The notes under the pieces were generated by a model, which saw only the letters and a list, made by a program, of their open reading frames with translations, made no database searches and was not told where the DNA came from. Of a DNA stretch of 47,662 nucleotides, positions 1 to 6,639 are shown in pieces (position 1 is the first letter of the stretch; each line of letters opens with the position of its first letter). Position numbers and translations under genes: made by a program. This DNA is from Microcaldota archaeon (GTDB lineage Archaea; Micrarchaeota; Micrarchaeia; Micrarchaeales; Micrarchaeaceae), in NCBI GenBank assembly GCA_021829015.1, contig JAJZOJ010000008.1:1-47662 (forward strand), written 5' to 3'.

Positions 1-366
1 AAGAAGGCCCATCACCGCCTTCTCGTCATTGCTTAGCATGACATTGAGCCTATCGCGGATCACTTTCCTGCTGTTTGTCCTACCTGCCATTTCCGCATGC
101 ATCAGCAGCGCATCCTTGTCCAGGTCTAAGAGCCTGAGGCCCACGAACATGAGGGTAACGCCCCCCACTATGGGAACAACGAGCGAGAAAAGGATCCTCA
201 CTATGTAGGTCCTTATGTCGTTGAACGTATGTATCAGTATGCCCCCGTTCATGAATGCTATCAGCGCGGTCACGCCTGACACAAGGGCGGCCACTATCAG
301 CAGCGTACCTATGGATACGGAAAATATCGCGAGCTTGTGCAACCCGCCATCCGCACGGCCACTCAT
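1..366 (-). CDS. Partial two-TM membrane protein, possibly a membrane-tethered regulator
   Basis: The reading frame opens with an ATG at 366 on the minus strand and runs off the left edge, so only 122 N-terminal residues are visible. Two hydrophobic segments stand out, at about residues 10-37 and 50-75, separated by a short polar loop. They are followed by a charged stretch that ends NDEKAVMGLL. That ending resembles the first helix of a winged-helix domain, so the rest of the protein may be a DNA-binding domain; this is inference, because the rest is missing. A TATA-like element at about 390-398 lies roughly 28 nt from the ATG, which fits leaderless transcription. The gene is divergent from the small winged-helix gene at 419. 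No family was recognised. Confidence 0.6.
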   Translation of the reverse strand, partial: MSGRADGGLHKLAIFSVSIGTLLIVAALVSGVTALIAFMNGGILIHTFNDIRTYIVRILFSLVVPIVGGVTLMFVGLRLLDLDKDALLMHAEMAGRTNSRKVIRDRLNVMLSNDEKAVMGLL

Positions 367-371
367 GTTAA

Positions 372-398
372 TTTTATATGTGAGAACATTAATAAATT
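372..398. promoter_or_regulatory. Divergent promoter region
   Basis: This AT-rich stretch lies between two divergent genes. TTTTATATG at 372-380 can serve as a TATA box for the rightward gene starting at 419. The minus-strand TTTATTAAT at about 389-398 lies 25-30 nt from the leftward ATG at 366. Both are motif matches only. Confidence 0.4.
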
Positions 399-418
399 CT
401 CTTTTACATAACTCCATC

Positions 419-718
419 GTGGGAAGCACCGACATACTGCTGAAGCAGAAGCAGGTAAGGGTACTGCTCAGCCTAAGGGATGTTTCGCAGAGCTGGTACA
501 TCTCCACGCTTGCCAAATCCTCGGATTCCACCTATGTGCACGTGTGCAATTTCCTCTCCGTATGCGAATCCCTGGGGATAACATCGAGCGAGAAGCACGG
601 GAAGCTCAAGGTGATAAGGCTGACTGAGAAGGGGCTGAAGCTCGCAGACAGCCTGTTCAGCATAACCTCGATGCTCTCTGCGCAAAAGCAGCCCCAGCAG
701 GAGCCCGCGCCGCAGTGA
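419..718 (+). CDS. Small winged-helix DNA-binding protein
   Basis: The 99-residue protein has the layout of a single archaeal winged-helix domain. It has a first helix (KQKQVRVLLSLRD), a helix-turn-helix (WYISTLAKSSDSTYVHVCNFLSVCESLG) and a wing ending in KVIRLTEKGLKLADSL, the usual LTEKG turn of MarR/ArsR-like folds. A short Gln/Pro-rich tail follows. The frame is open further upstream, but that extension (from 215) crosses the promoter and the divergent gene. The GTG at 419 is therefore preferred because it immediately precedes the folded domain. It is probably a transcription factor; its target is unknown, though the divergent neighbour is a candidate. Confidence 0.65.
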   Translation: MGSTDILLKQKQVRVLLSLRDVSQSWYISTLAKSSDSTYVHVCNFLSVCESLGITSSEKHGKLKVIRLTEKGLKLADSLFSITSMLSAQKQPQQEPAPQ

Positions 719-727
719 ATCTTGGAA

Positions 728-1138
728 TCAGACAACCGATATCGTTATCCTTTTCTTGACCATGTTGAGCACGTGGCCGTAGTCCCTGTAGTGCGCAGTC
801 GCGGTTATCTGCAGCGTGTAATCTCCCGGGTCTGATGCCATGCTGCTGAAAAGGTTAAGCTTCACCTCCTTGTTCTCCGAAGGCTGCATCTCACCTACCT
901 TTATGTCCTTCTGCCTCGACACTACCATCTCATCGAACCCTATCTTCGCAGGGGCCTCGATTGTCAGCGAGGTCAGCAGCACGTCCTTCGTGAGGTTGGT
1001 CAGCTTCACCTCAAGCGTTGCGGTGCTGTTCTTTTTCGCATACAGCTTGTACGGGATTAGCTCCGTTGCTATGCTGTACGGCGTTGCATTGCCGCTTCCT
1101 GCGGCGTCTTTCTTGCCAAAAAGGTTGAATAGTCCCAT
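728..1138 (-). CDS. Conserved hypothetical protein with Ig-like beta-sandwich pattern
   Basis: This 136-residue protein is not recognised. It begins with a short amphipathic segment (MGLFNLFGKK), then a Gly/Ala linker. The rest alternates beta-strand-like segments, including ATLEVKLTNLTKDVLLTSLTIEAP and DYTLQITATAHYRD. The pattern of strands with conserved Asn/Thr turns resembles CARDB/NEW3-type immunoglobulin-like or arrestin-like beta-sandwiches. There is no signal peptide and no transmembrane helix, so it should be cytoplasmic, perhaps membrane-associated through the N-terminus. It is divergent from the gene at 1227 across a palindromic TATA element and convergent with the winged-helix gene. 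The fold assignment is inference from the pattern alone. Confidence 0.6.
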   Translation of the reverse strand: MGLFNLFGKKDAAGSGNATPYSIATELIPYKLYAKKNSTATLEVKLTNLTKDVLLTSLTIEAPAKIGFDEMVVSRQKDIKVGEMQPSENKEVKLNLFSSMASDPGDYTLQITATAHYRDYGHVLNMVKKRITISVV

Positions 1139-1176
1139 TCAATCACGCTATACAGTTTATGTTTCTTTTATTTGAT

Positions 1177-1188
1177 GTATTTAAATAC
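1177..1188. promoter_or_regulatory. Palindromic TATA-like element GTATTTAAATAC
   Basis: A perfect 12-bp palindrome sits in the 88-bp gap between divergent genes starting at 1138 (minus) and 1227 (plus). The core TTTAAA reads the same on both strands and is about 40 nt from each start, so one element could position TBP for either direction. This is a motif reading with no experimental support. Confidence 0.45.
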
Positions 1189-1226
1189 TTTTTCGTTGTA
1201 TATTAACCAGTCCAAAAGGACATGGT

Positions 1227-1664
1227 ATGCCGATAAAATATAATTTGACCAAATATGACATACTAGCAGAGCAATATCACGAACTTTCACAGAAGAAATA
1301 TAACCCCTTCACACAAGACGAAGAGATATCGAAGGCAGAAGCAACTCTGATTGCCTCTTTTTCATCATCCCATTCATGGCAAACGCACAAGATAATGGAG
1401 GGGAGGAACATCTCTATGTTCAATACCCCTGATGTACACAACGAATTCCAGCTTGCGAAATCCGAGAAATGGAAGCACGTGCGCAACATGGATGTACAGG
1501 AGGTCGCGTGCATGAACATACGCGACAACATGTTCTTCATATGGCTGTCAACCGTGACGCAGAAGAGGGATGAGCGCGACAGGTGCAAGGCCGCATGGGC
1601 CAAGCTCAAGCTGCAGTTCGACGAGGAATGCGACGGGATAAGCATTCAGAACCAGATGCGCTGA
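1227..1664 (+). CDS. Hypothetical protein, 145 aa
   Basis: I do not recognise this protein. It is soluble and mostly helical in appearance, rich in charged and aromatic residues. It has no cysteine cluster (only three isolated Cys), no signal peptide and no transmembrane helix. The ATG at 1227 follows AAAAGGACATGGT. An ATG five bases upstream is in another frame and stops at once. The first 90 codons are more AT-rich than the neighbours and the last third looks like typical local coding sequence. The gene is convergent with nrdB, 8 nt apart. No domain can be named. Confidence 0.5.
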   Translation: MPIKYNLTKYDILAEQYHELSQKKYNPFTQDEEISKAEATLIASFSSSHSWQTHKIMEGRNISMFNTPDVHNEFQLAKSEKWKHVRNMDVQEVACMNIRDNMFFIWLSTVTQKRDERDRCKAAWAKLKLQFDEECDGISIQNQMR

Positions 1665-1672
1665 CGAATCTA

Positions 1673-2671
1673 TCAATCCCAATCCAGTTGCCCTCCTGTT
1701 TTGTATTCCGTTACCCTTGTCTCGAAGAAGTTCTTCTCCTTCCTGAGGTCTATTATCTCGCTGAGCCATGGGAACGGGTTGGTCGCATTGTACGTCTGCG
1801 GAAGGTTGAGCCTCTCAAGCCTGCGGTCCGCCGTGTACTGCAGGTACTGCTTTATCGTGTCTGAATTGAGGCCTATGACCCCTTTAGGGAGGCAGTCAGC
1901 CGCATAGGCGCACTCCAGCTCAACGGCCTTCGTGATGCTGTTTATCGTCTGCTTCTTGAACTCATCAGTCCAGACGTCAGGGTTCTCCGCTATTATCGCA
2001 TTTATTAGGTCAGTGCCGAAGGCAAGGTGCACCGATTCGTCCCTCAGTATGAACTGGAACTGCTCCCCTACGCCTACCATCTTGTTGTTCCTCATGAATG
2101 AGAGCATCATGGCGAAGCCCGCGTAGAAGAAGATGCCCTCCATTATCACGTAGTAGCCTATCAGGTCGTTAAGGAACTTCCTTATGTTCTCCGGCCCCTG
2201 GGTCGAGAAATTGGGATCGAGAAGGCTCTGGGTTATCCCTATGACGAAGTCGTCCTTCTGCTTGATGCTGGGTATGTCCAGGTACATGTTGTAGACCTCG
2301 TCGGGGTTGAGGCCAAGCGTGTCGCAGCAGTATATGAAGGTCTCGGTGTGCACCGCCTCCTCATAAGCCTGCCTCAGCAGGTACTGCCTGCATTCCGGGT
2401 TCGTTATGTGCCTGTATATCGAGAGGACGATGTTGTTCGCGGTAAGGCTCTCGGCCGTGGAGAAGAATCCCAGGTTGCGCATTATCAGCCTTCTTTCGTC
2501 TTCCGTAAGGCCCTCAGGCTTCTTCCAAAGCTCAACGTCCTGCTGCATCGGTACCTCCTCCGGCACCCAGTTGTTTGCGACTCCTGTCTTGTAGTAAGAT
2601 CTTGCCCATGGGTACTTTATCGGGAGTATCTTGTTTGGGTCCGTCTCCGAGGAATTCAGAACCTGCTTCAT
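1673..2671 (-). CDS. nrdB: Ribonucleotide reductase small subunit R2, class Ic-like (Phe at the radical position)
   Basis: This is the radical-initiating subunit of class I ribonucleotide reductase, a ferritin-like helical protein of 332 aa from the ATG at 2671. That start follows AGGTG with a 6-nt spacer. The frame also allows a GTG three codons earlier. The six dimetal ligands are visible: E74, E105, H108 (ExxH), E178, E212 and H215 (ExxH). The tyrosyl-radical residue, normally four positions after the first ligand His, is F112. The first ligand is Glu rather than Asp. Both traits mark the Chlamydia-type class Ic enzymes, which use a Mn/Fe cofactor in place of a tyrosyl radical. It lies 23 bases after nrdA and is surely co-transcribed with it. 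Confidence 0.93.
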   Translation of the reverse strand: MKQVLNSSETDPNKILPIKYPWARSYYKTGVANNWVPEEVPMQQDVELWKKPEGLTEDERRLIMRNLGFFSTAESLTANNIVLSIYRHITNPECRQYLLRQAYEEAVHTETFIYCCDTLGLNPDEVYNMYLDIPSIKQKDDFVIGITQSLLDPNFSTQGPENIRKFLNDLIGYYVIMEGIFFYAGFAMMLSFMRNNKMVGVGEQFQFILRDESVHLAFGTDLINAIIAENPDVWTDEFKKQTINSITKAVELECAYAADCLPKGVIGLNSDTIKQYLQYTADRRLERLNLPQTYNATNPFPWLSEIIDLRKEKNFFETRVTEYKTGGQLDWD

Positions 2672-2694
2672 GTAATCCACCTAAAAGTTTGCTT

Positions 2695-5556
2695 TTACTG
2701 GCACGCCTCGCAATCGGGGTTGTCAGCCGCGCATGCCTGGCCCATCCTGGTAACCTTCACGCCCATCGAGGCTATCGGGTCCTCCTCCTTGCCCTCCTTA
2801 GCATCCGCAAGGTACTTCTGGCCATCGTAAAGCTCCACCTGCGCCTCCCCCGATTCCTGGGATTGCACCACCATCTCCCTCTCCTTAAGGGCCATGGTCT
2901 TCTGCACCTTTATGTCAACGGTGCTCTTCTCTATCGAGCTCGCGCCCATGGTCCTCAGGTAATATGTGGTCTTAAGCCCCATGCGCCACGCGTACATGTA
3001 AATGTCAGAGAGCACCCTTCCGGATGTCGTAGTGGTGAAGACGTTGAGCGACTGGCTCTGGTCTATCCACTTGCCCCTGTAGGCCGCTATGCGTATGAGC
3101 CATTCAGGGGATATCTCGAATACGCTCTTGTGCCTGTCCTTTATCTTCTGCGGCACGGAGGATATCTCCTGTATGCTGCCGTCGTTAAGCTTTATCTCCT
3201 CCAGCATCGACTGGCTCCACAGCCCAGCCTGCTTCAGGTCCTCAACAAGGTACTGGTTAACTACAGTGAATTCGCCGCTCAGGTTGGACTTCACGTATAT
3301 CTCGCTGTATACCGGCTCTATGGACGGGAAGCTCCCTGATATGTTCGATATCGTAGCCGTAGGCGCTATCGCAAGGCAGTTCGAGTTCCTCATCCCATGC
3401 CTCTTTATCGAATCCCTTACCGGCGCCCAGTCCATCTTCCCTGTTCTGGACACGTCTATCTTCATCCCCCTCTCCTTCTCAAGAAGGTCAAGGGTGTCGA
3501 CAGGCAGTATCCCCCTGTCCCACTTGGATCCCTTGAATGACTGGTATGCGCCCCTCTCCTTCGCCAGCTCCGATGAATAGAGTATCGCATTGTATGATAT
3601 GAACTCCATGCTCTCGTCCGCGAACTTTACCGCCTCCTCGGAATCGAAGTTTATCCCGAGCATGTAAAGCGCATCCTGGAAGCCCATGATCCCCATGCCT
3701 ATCGGCCTGTGCCTCATGTTGGATTCCCTGGCCTCCTTAACCGGGTAGTAGCATATGTCTATTACGTTATCGAGCATCCTCATGCCGGTGCGCACAGTGT
3801 TCCTCAGCATCTCCTCGTCAAGCACCCCGTCCTTTATGTGCCTGGATATGTTCACGGAGCCGAGGTTGCACACAGCTATCTCCTCCTTCGAGGTGTTGAG
3901 CGTTATCTCTGTGCACAGGTTGGAATTGTGCACGACACCAACGTGGTCCTGCGGCGATCTTATGTTGCACGGGTCCTTGAAGTTTATCCACGGGTGCCCA
4001 GTCTCATATAAGTTGGTGAGCATCTTCTTCCACAGTGCTGTCGCCTTGAGGCGCTTGTACAGCCTCATCGTGCCCTCCTTGGCGAGCCTCTCGTACTCGG
4101 TGTATTTCTCCTCGAATGCCTTGCCGTAAAGGTCGTGCAGGTCCGGGGTCTCGTCAGGGGAGAAAAGCGTCCAATCCTCGTCGTTTGCAACCCTTTTCAT
4201 GAACAGGTCCGGCACCCAGACCGCTATGTTCATGTCGTGGGTCCTCCTCCTCTCGTCGCCCGTATTCCTGCGCAGGTCTATGAAATCCTCTATGTCGAAA
4301 TGCCAGACCTCCAGGTATGAGCATGTGGCCCCCCTCTTCCTGCCGCTCCTGTTTATCGCTATGGTGACGTCGTTCGATATCTTTAGGAATGGGACCACTC
4401 CCTGGCTCTCCACTCCCGTGCTCTTGACCGGAGCCCCTGTGGCCCTGACGCTAGTCCAGTCGTTGCCCATGCCCCCTGACCACTTGCACAGAAGCGCGCT
4501 GTCTATGTAGTTCTTGAATATCTGCTCCAGGTCGTCGCCTACAGTTGTGAGGAAGCAGGAGCTCAGCTGCGGCTTAGGCGTGCCCGAATTGTAGAGCGTA
4601 GGGCTCGAGCTTACGAACCTCAGCCCGGAAAGCACCTCGTAGAACTCCAGAGCCTTGGCGTTCTTGTCCGATTCATTTATCGAAAGGCCCATCGCGACCC
4701 TCATCCAGAATGCCTGCGGGGTCTCGTACCTCTGCCCGTTACGCCCCTCCTTGACTAGATAGTTGTCATAGAGCGCCTCGAGCCCCCTGTACGGCACCAT
4801 CTCGTCCCTCTTGAAGTCGAGCTTGGCGGCCAGCATCTCCAGGTCGAATCCCAGCAGCTTGTCCGAGATCTTTCCGGTTTTTGCGCACTCCTTTATGTTG
4901 GATATGAATGTCCTGGAATATGCCTCGGAGAACCCTGGCTGCGAATGCCTGGTGTTCAGCACCTCCCTGTATAGCGATGCCAGGAATAACCTGGTGGTTA
5001 TTATCGAATATGAGGGGTCCCTCTCTATGAGGCTCCTCGCGGTAAGCACGGCAAGACGCGCTATCTCGCTGGTCTTTATCTCGTCGTGTATCCCCTGCTC
5101 GCAGACGAGCAGCAGGCTCTCGACGTTTATCACGCCCTCGTATCCTCTGCATGCCGCCTTCAGGTAGTTCCTGAGCACGTTCTCGTCGAATACCTCCCTC
5201 TCTCCCTCGCGGTTTATCACGAACAGCTTCCTGGAGTCTATCTTCTCAAGTATGTCGCTCTTCCTCTTCCTCCTCAGCTCGCTGTGCCTCTCCCTGTAGA
5301 GTATGTACGCCTTTGCGACGTCGAAATGGCCCTCCTTCATGAGCACGTGCTCCACGACGTCCTGTATGCTCTCAACGTCTGCCGCGCCGTTAGGGAACAT
5401 CTCCTCGGTCTTCGCCAGCACCTTAGAGGAAACTTCCGAGACATCGTGCTCGGAAGGCTTCGACCTCACCGCGATGAAGGCCTTGCCTACGGCCTCGTTT
5501 ATCTTTGAAGCATCAAAATCCACAAGCGAACCATCCCTTTTCCTTATCTTTTGCAT
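2695..5556 (-). CDS. nrdA: Ribonucleotide reductase large subunit R1, class I
   Basis: This is the catalytic subunit that reduces ribonucleoside diphosphates to deoxy forms. From the ATG at 5556 it has 953 aa; a TTG eight codons upstream is less likely. An ATP-cone occupies about residues 2-90. A second cone-like segment (about 110-200) aligns with the N-terminus of E. coli NrdA. The 10-stranded barrel carries the redox Cys pair C334 and C563, the thiyl site NLC548TE with its Asn and Glu, and the tandem Tyr pair KTTYYLRT for radical transfer. The C-terminus ends in the thioredoxin-reactive CEAC. The protein is longer than E. coli NrdA because of the extra cone. A TATA-like box lies at 5606-5613. 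Confidence 0.95.
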   Translation of the reverse strand: MQKIRKRDGSLVDFDASKINEAVGKAFIAVRSKPSEHDVSEVSSKVLAKTEEMFPNGAADVESIQDVVEHVLMKEGHFDVAKAYILYRERHSELRRKRKSDILEKIDSRKLFVINREGEREVFDENVLRNYLKAACRGYEGVINVESLLLVCEQGIHDEIKTSEIARLAVLTARSLIERDPSYSIITTRLFLASLYREVLNTRHSQPGFSEAYSRTFISNIKECAKTGKISDKLLGFDLEMLAAKLDFKRDEMVPYRGLEALYDNYLVKEGRNGQRYETPQAFWMRVAMGLSINESDKNAKALEFYEVLSGLRFVSSSPTLYNSGTPKPQLSSCFLTTVGDDLEQIFKNYIDSALLCKWSGGMGNDWTSVRATGAPVKSTGVESQGVVPFLKISNDVTIAINRSGRKRGATCSYLEVWHFDIEDFIDLRRNTGDERRRTHDMNIAVWVPDLFMKRVANDEDWTLFSPDETPDLHDLYGKAFEEKYTEYERLAKEGTMRLYKRLKATALWKKMLTNLYETGHPWINFKDPCNIRSPQDHVGVVHNSNLCTEITLNTSKEEIAVCNLGSVNISRHIKDGVLDEEMLRNTVRTGMRMLDNVIDICYYPVKEARESNMRHRPIGMGIMGFQDALYMLGINFDSEEAVKFADESMEFISYNAILYSSELAKERGAYQSFKGSKWDRGILPVDTLDLLEKERGMKIDVSRTGKMDWAPVRDSIKRHGMRNSNCLAIAPTATISNISGSFPSIEPVYSEIYVKSNLSGEFTVVNQYLVEDLKQAGLWSQSMLEEIKLNDGSIQEISSVPQKIKDRHKSVFEISPEWLIRIAAYRGKWIDQSQSLNVFTTTTSGRVLSDIYMYAWRMGLKTTYYLRTMGASSIEKSTVDIKVQKTMALKEREMVVQSQESGEAQVELYDGQKYLADAKEGKEEDPIASMGVKVTRMGQACAADNPDCEACQ

Positions 5557-5605
5557 TAAAACCACACCCACATCAGCCAAGCCAACCTATACATTACTGC
5601 AAAAC

Positions 5606-5613
5606 TTTTTAAA
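5606..5613 (-). promoter_or_regulatory. TATA-like box for nrdA-nrdB
   Basis: On the minus strand this reads TTTAAAAA within ACCTTTAAAAAG. It lies about 50 nt before the nrdA ATG, leaving a short leader that can hold the GGTG element seen at about 5567. Motif match only. Confidence 0.4.
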
Positions 5614-5666
5614 GGTAATAATCCACATTGGAAAACCAACTACAAATATCCCTCATGAAAGGGATT

Positions 5667-6581
5667 TCAGCCCTTCGCCCTGGTGACTATGTCGTATCCC
5701 TCCTTCGTCACAATGACCTGCGCCTCGGCCTGGGCCACGGGCGCCCCTGAGGCCTCCACTAGTGCCGGATGCTGCTCAAGGGCCCCTGCCCTCGACAGCT
5801 CCGAGAGCGCCGCATAGAGCGAAAACCTCGAAGGCAAGACGCCGGAAAGCCACCTGGCCGCGAACGGCTCGCTAGGGTTGTTCTCGCGTATGTGGCCTAG
5901 CAGCTTCCTCGCATCAGAAGACCTTACCGGCATATCGTCAGAGTAGCTGAATATCTCGCACGTGTCGCTGTCGACCACCATGCCCTTCCCCGTAGTGACG
6001 AACGGCTCTATGGCGACAACCATCCCCTCCTCGAGCACCGAGAAGTCCCCGTTGTCGTAGTTCGGTATGAATATCTCAGCATGCAGGTCGTGAAGGCCCA
6101 CGCCATGGCCCCCAAGGTTCCTTATCGGGACGAAGCCCTCCCTCTCTATGGTCTCGGATATCGCCTTCCCTATGTCGCAGACGCTCACCCCGTGCCGTAC
6201 GCTCCCAAGGGCGCACTCCAGCGCCTTCTCTGCGCATCCGGCAAGGCCGCCGAATTTTCCGGAAAGGTCAACAGTGATGGCCCCATCGCCGAGTATGCCC
6301 TCCCTTGCCGCGCCGAAGTCTATCTTAACTAGGTCGTCCTTAGCGAATGCCCTCTCCTCCCCTATGCTAGGGTGGTAGTGCGCCGCCTGCTCGTTTACCG
6401 ATATGTTTATCGGGAATGCGCAGCCATATCCCTTGCCTTTCATGAAGGATTCCGCGGACTCAGCGACCTCCATGAGCTTGACCCCCGGCTTCACCATGGA
6501 TGCGGCATGCATGATCGCCTCGGAAGAGACCCGGCCGACTTCCTTAAGCGCATCGAAATCCTTCGGCTCTATGCTGCCCAT
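5667..6581 (-). CDS. map: Methionine aminopeptidase, type II
   Basis: This cytosolic metalloprotease removes the initiator methionine. The pita-bread-fold motifs are in order: the substrate-side His in QAAHYHP; metal ligands in KIDFGAAREGILGDGA (two Asp); the ligand His in NLGGHGVG; a Glu in AIEPFVT; and a final Glu in the AEAQVIVT segment. The insertion of about 60 residues before the last ligand marks the archaeal/eukaryotic type II enzyme. The 304-aa length is normal for archaea. The ATG is preceded by CGTGATTTC, a Shine-Dalgarno-like GTGAT. The gene sits between polB and nrdA with the same orientation but its own gaps (58 nt after polB, 110 nt to nrdA). Confidence 0.95.
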   Translation of the reverse strand: MGSIEPKDFDALKEVGRVSSEAIMHAASMVKPGVKLMEVAESAESFMKGKGYGCAFPINISVNEQAAHYHPSIGEERAFAKDDLVKIDFGAAREGILGDGAITVDLSGKFGGLAGCAEKALECALGSVRHGVSVCDIGKAISETIEREGFVPIRNLGGHGVGLHDLHAEIFIPNYDNGDFSVLEEGMVVAIEPFVTTGKGMVVDSDTCEIFSYSDDMPVRSSDARKLLGHIRENNPSEPFAARWLSGVLPSRFSLYAALSELSRAGALEQHPALVEASGAPVAQAEAQVIVTKEGYDIVTRAKG

Positions 6582-6639
6582 GAAATCACGAGAGGATATT
6601 TAACGTGAAAACTTAATAAGCAGACGAGCACTTCCGTGC

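Noticed and set aside
215..418. N-terminal extension of the small winged-helix gene back to 215
   Set aside because: The extension overlaps the divergent membrane-protein gene and its promoter and does not look like folded protein.
2575..3339. A 254-codon plus-strand frame opposite nrdA and nrdB
   Set aside because: It is antisense to well-supported nrd genes and shows the composition of a mirror frame.
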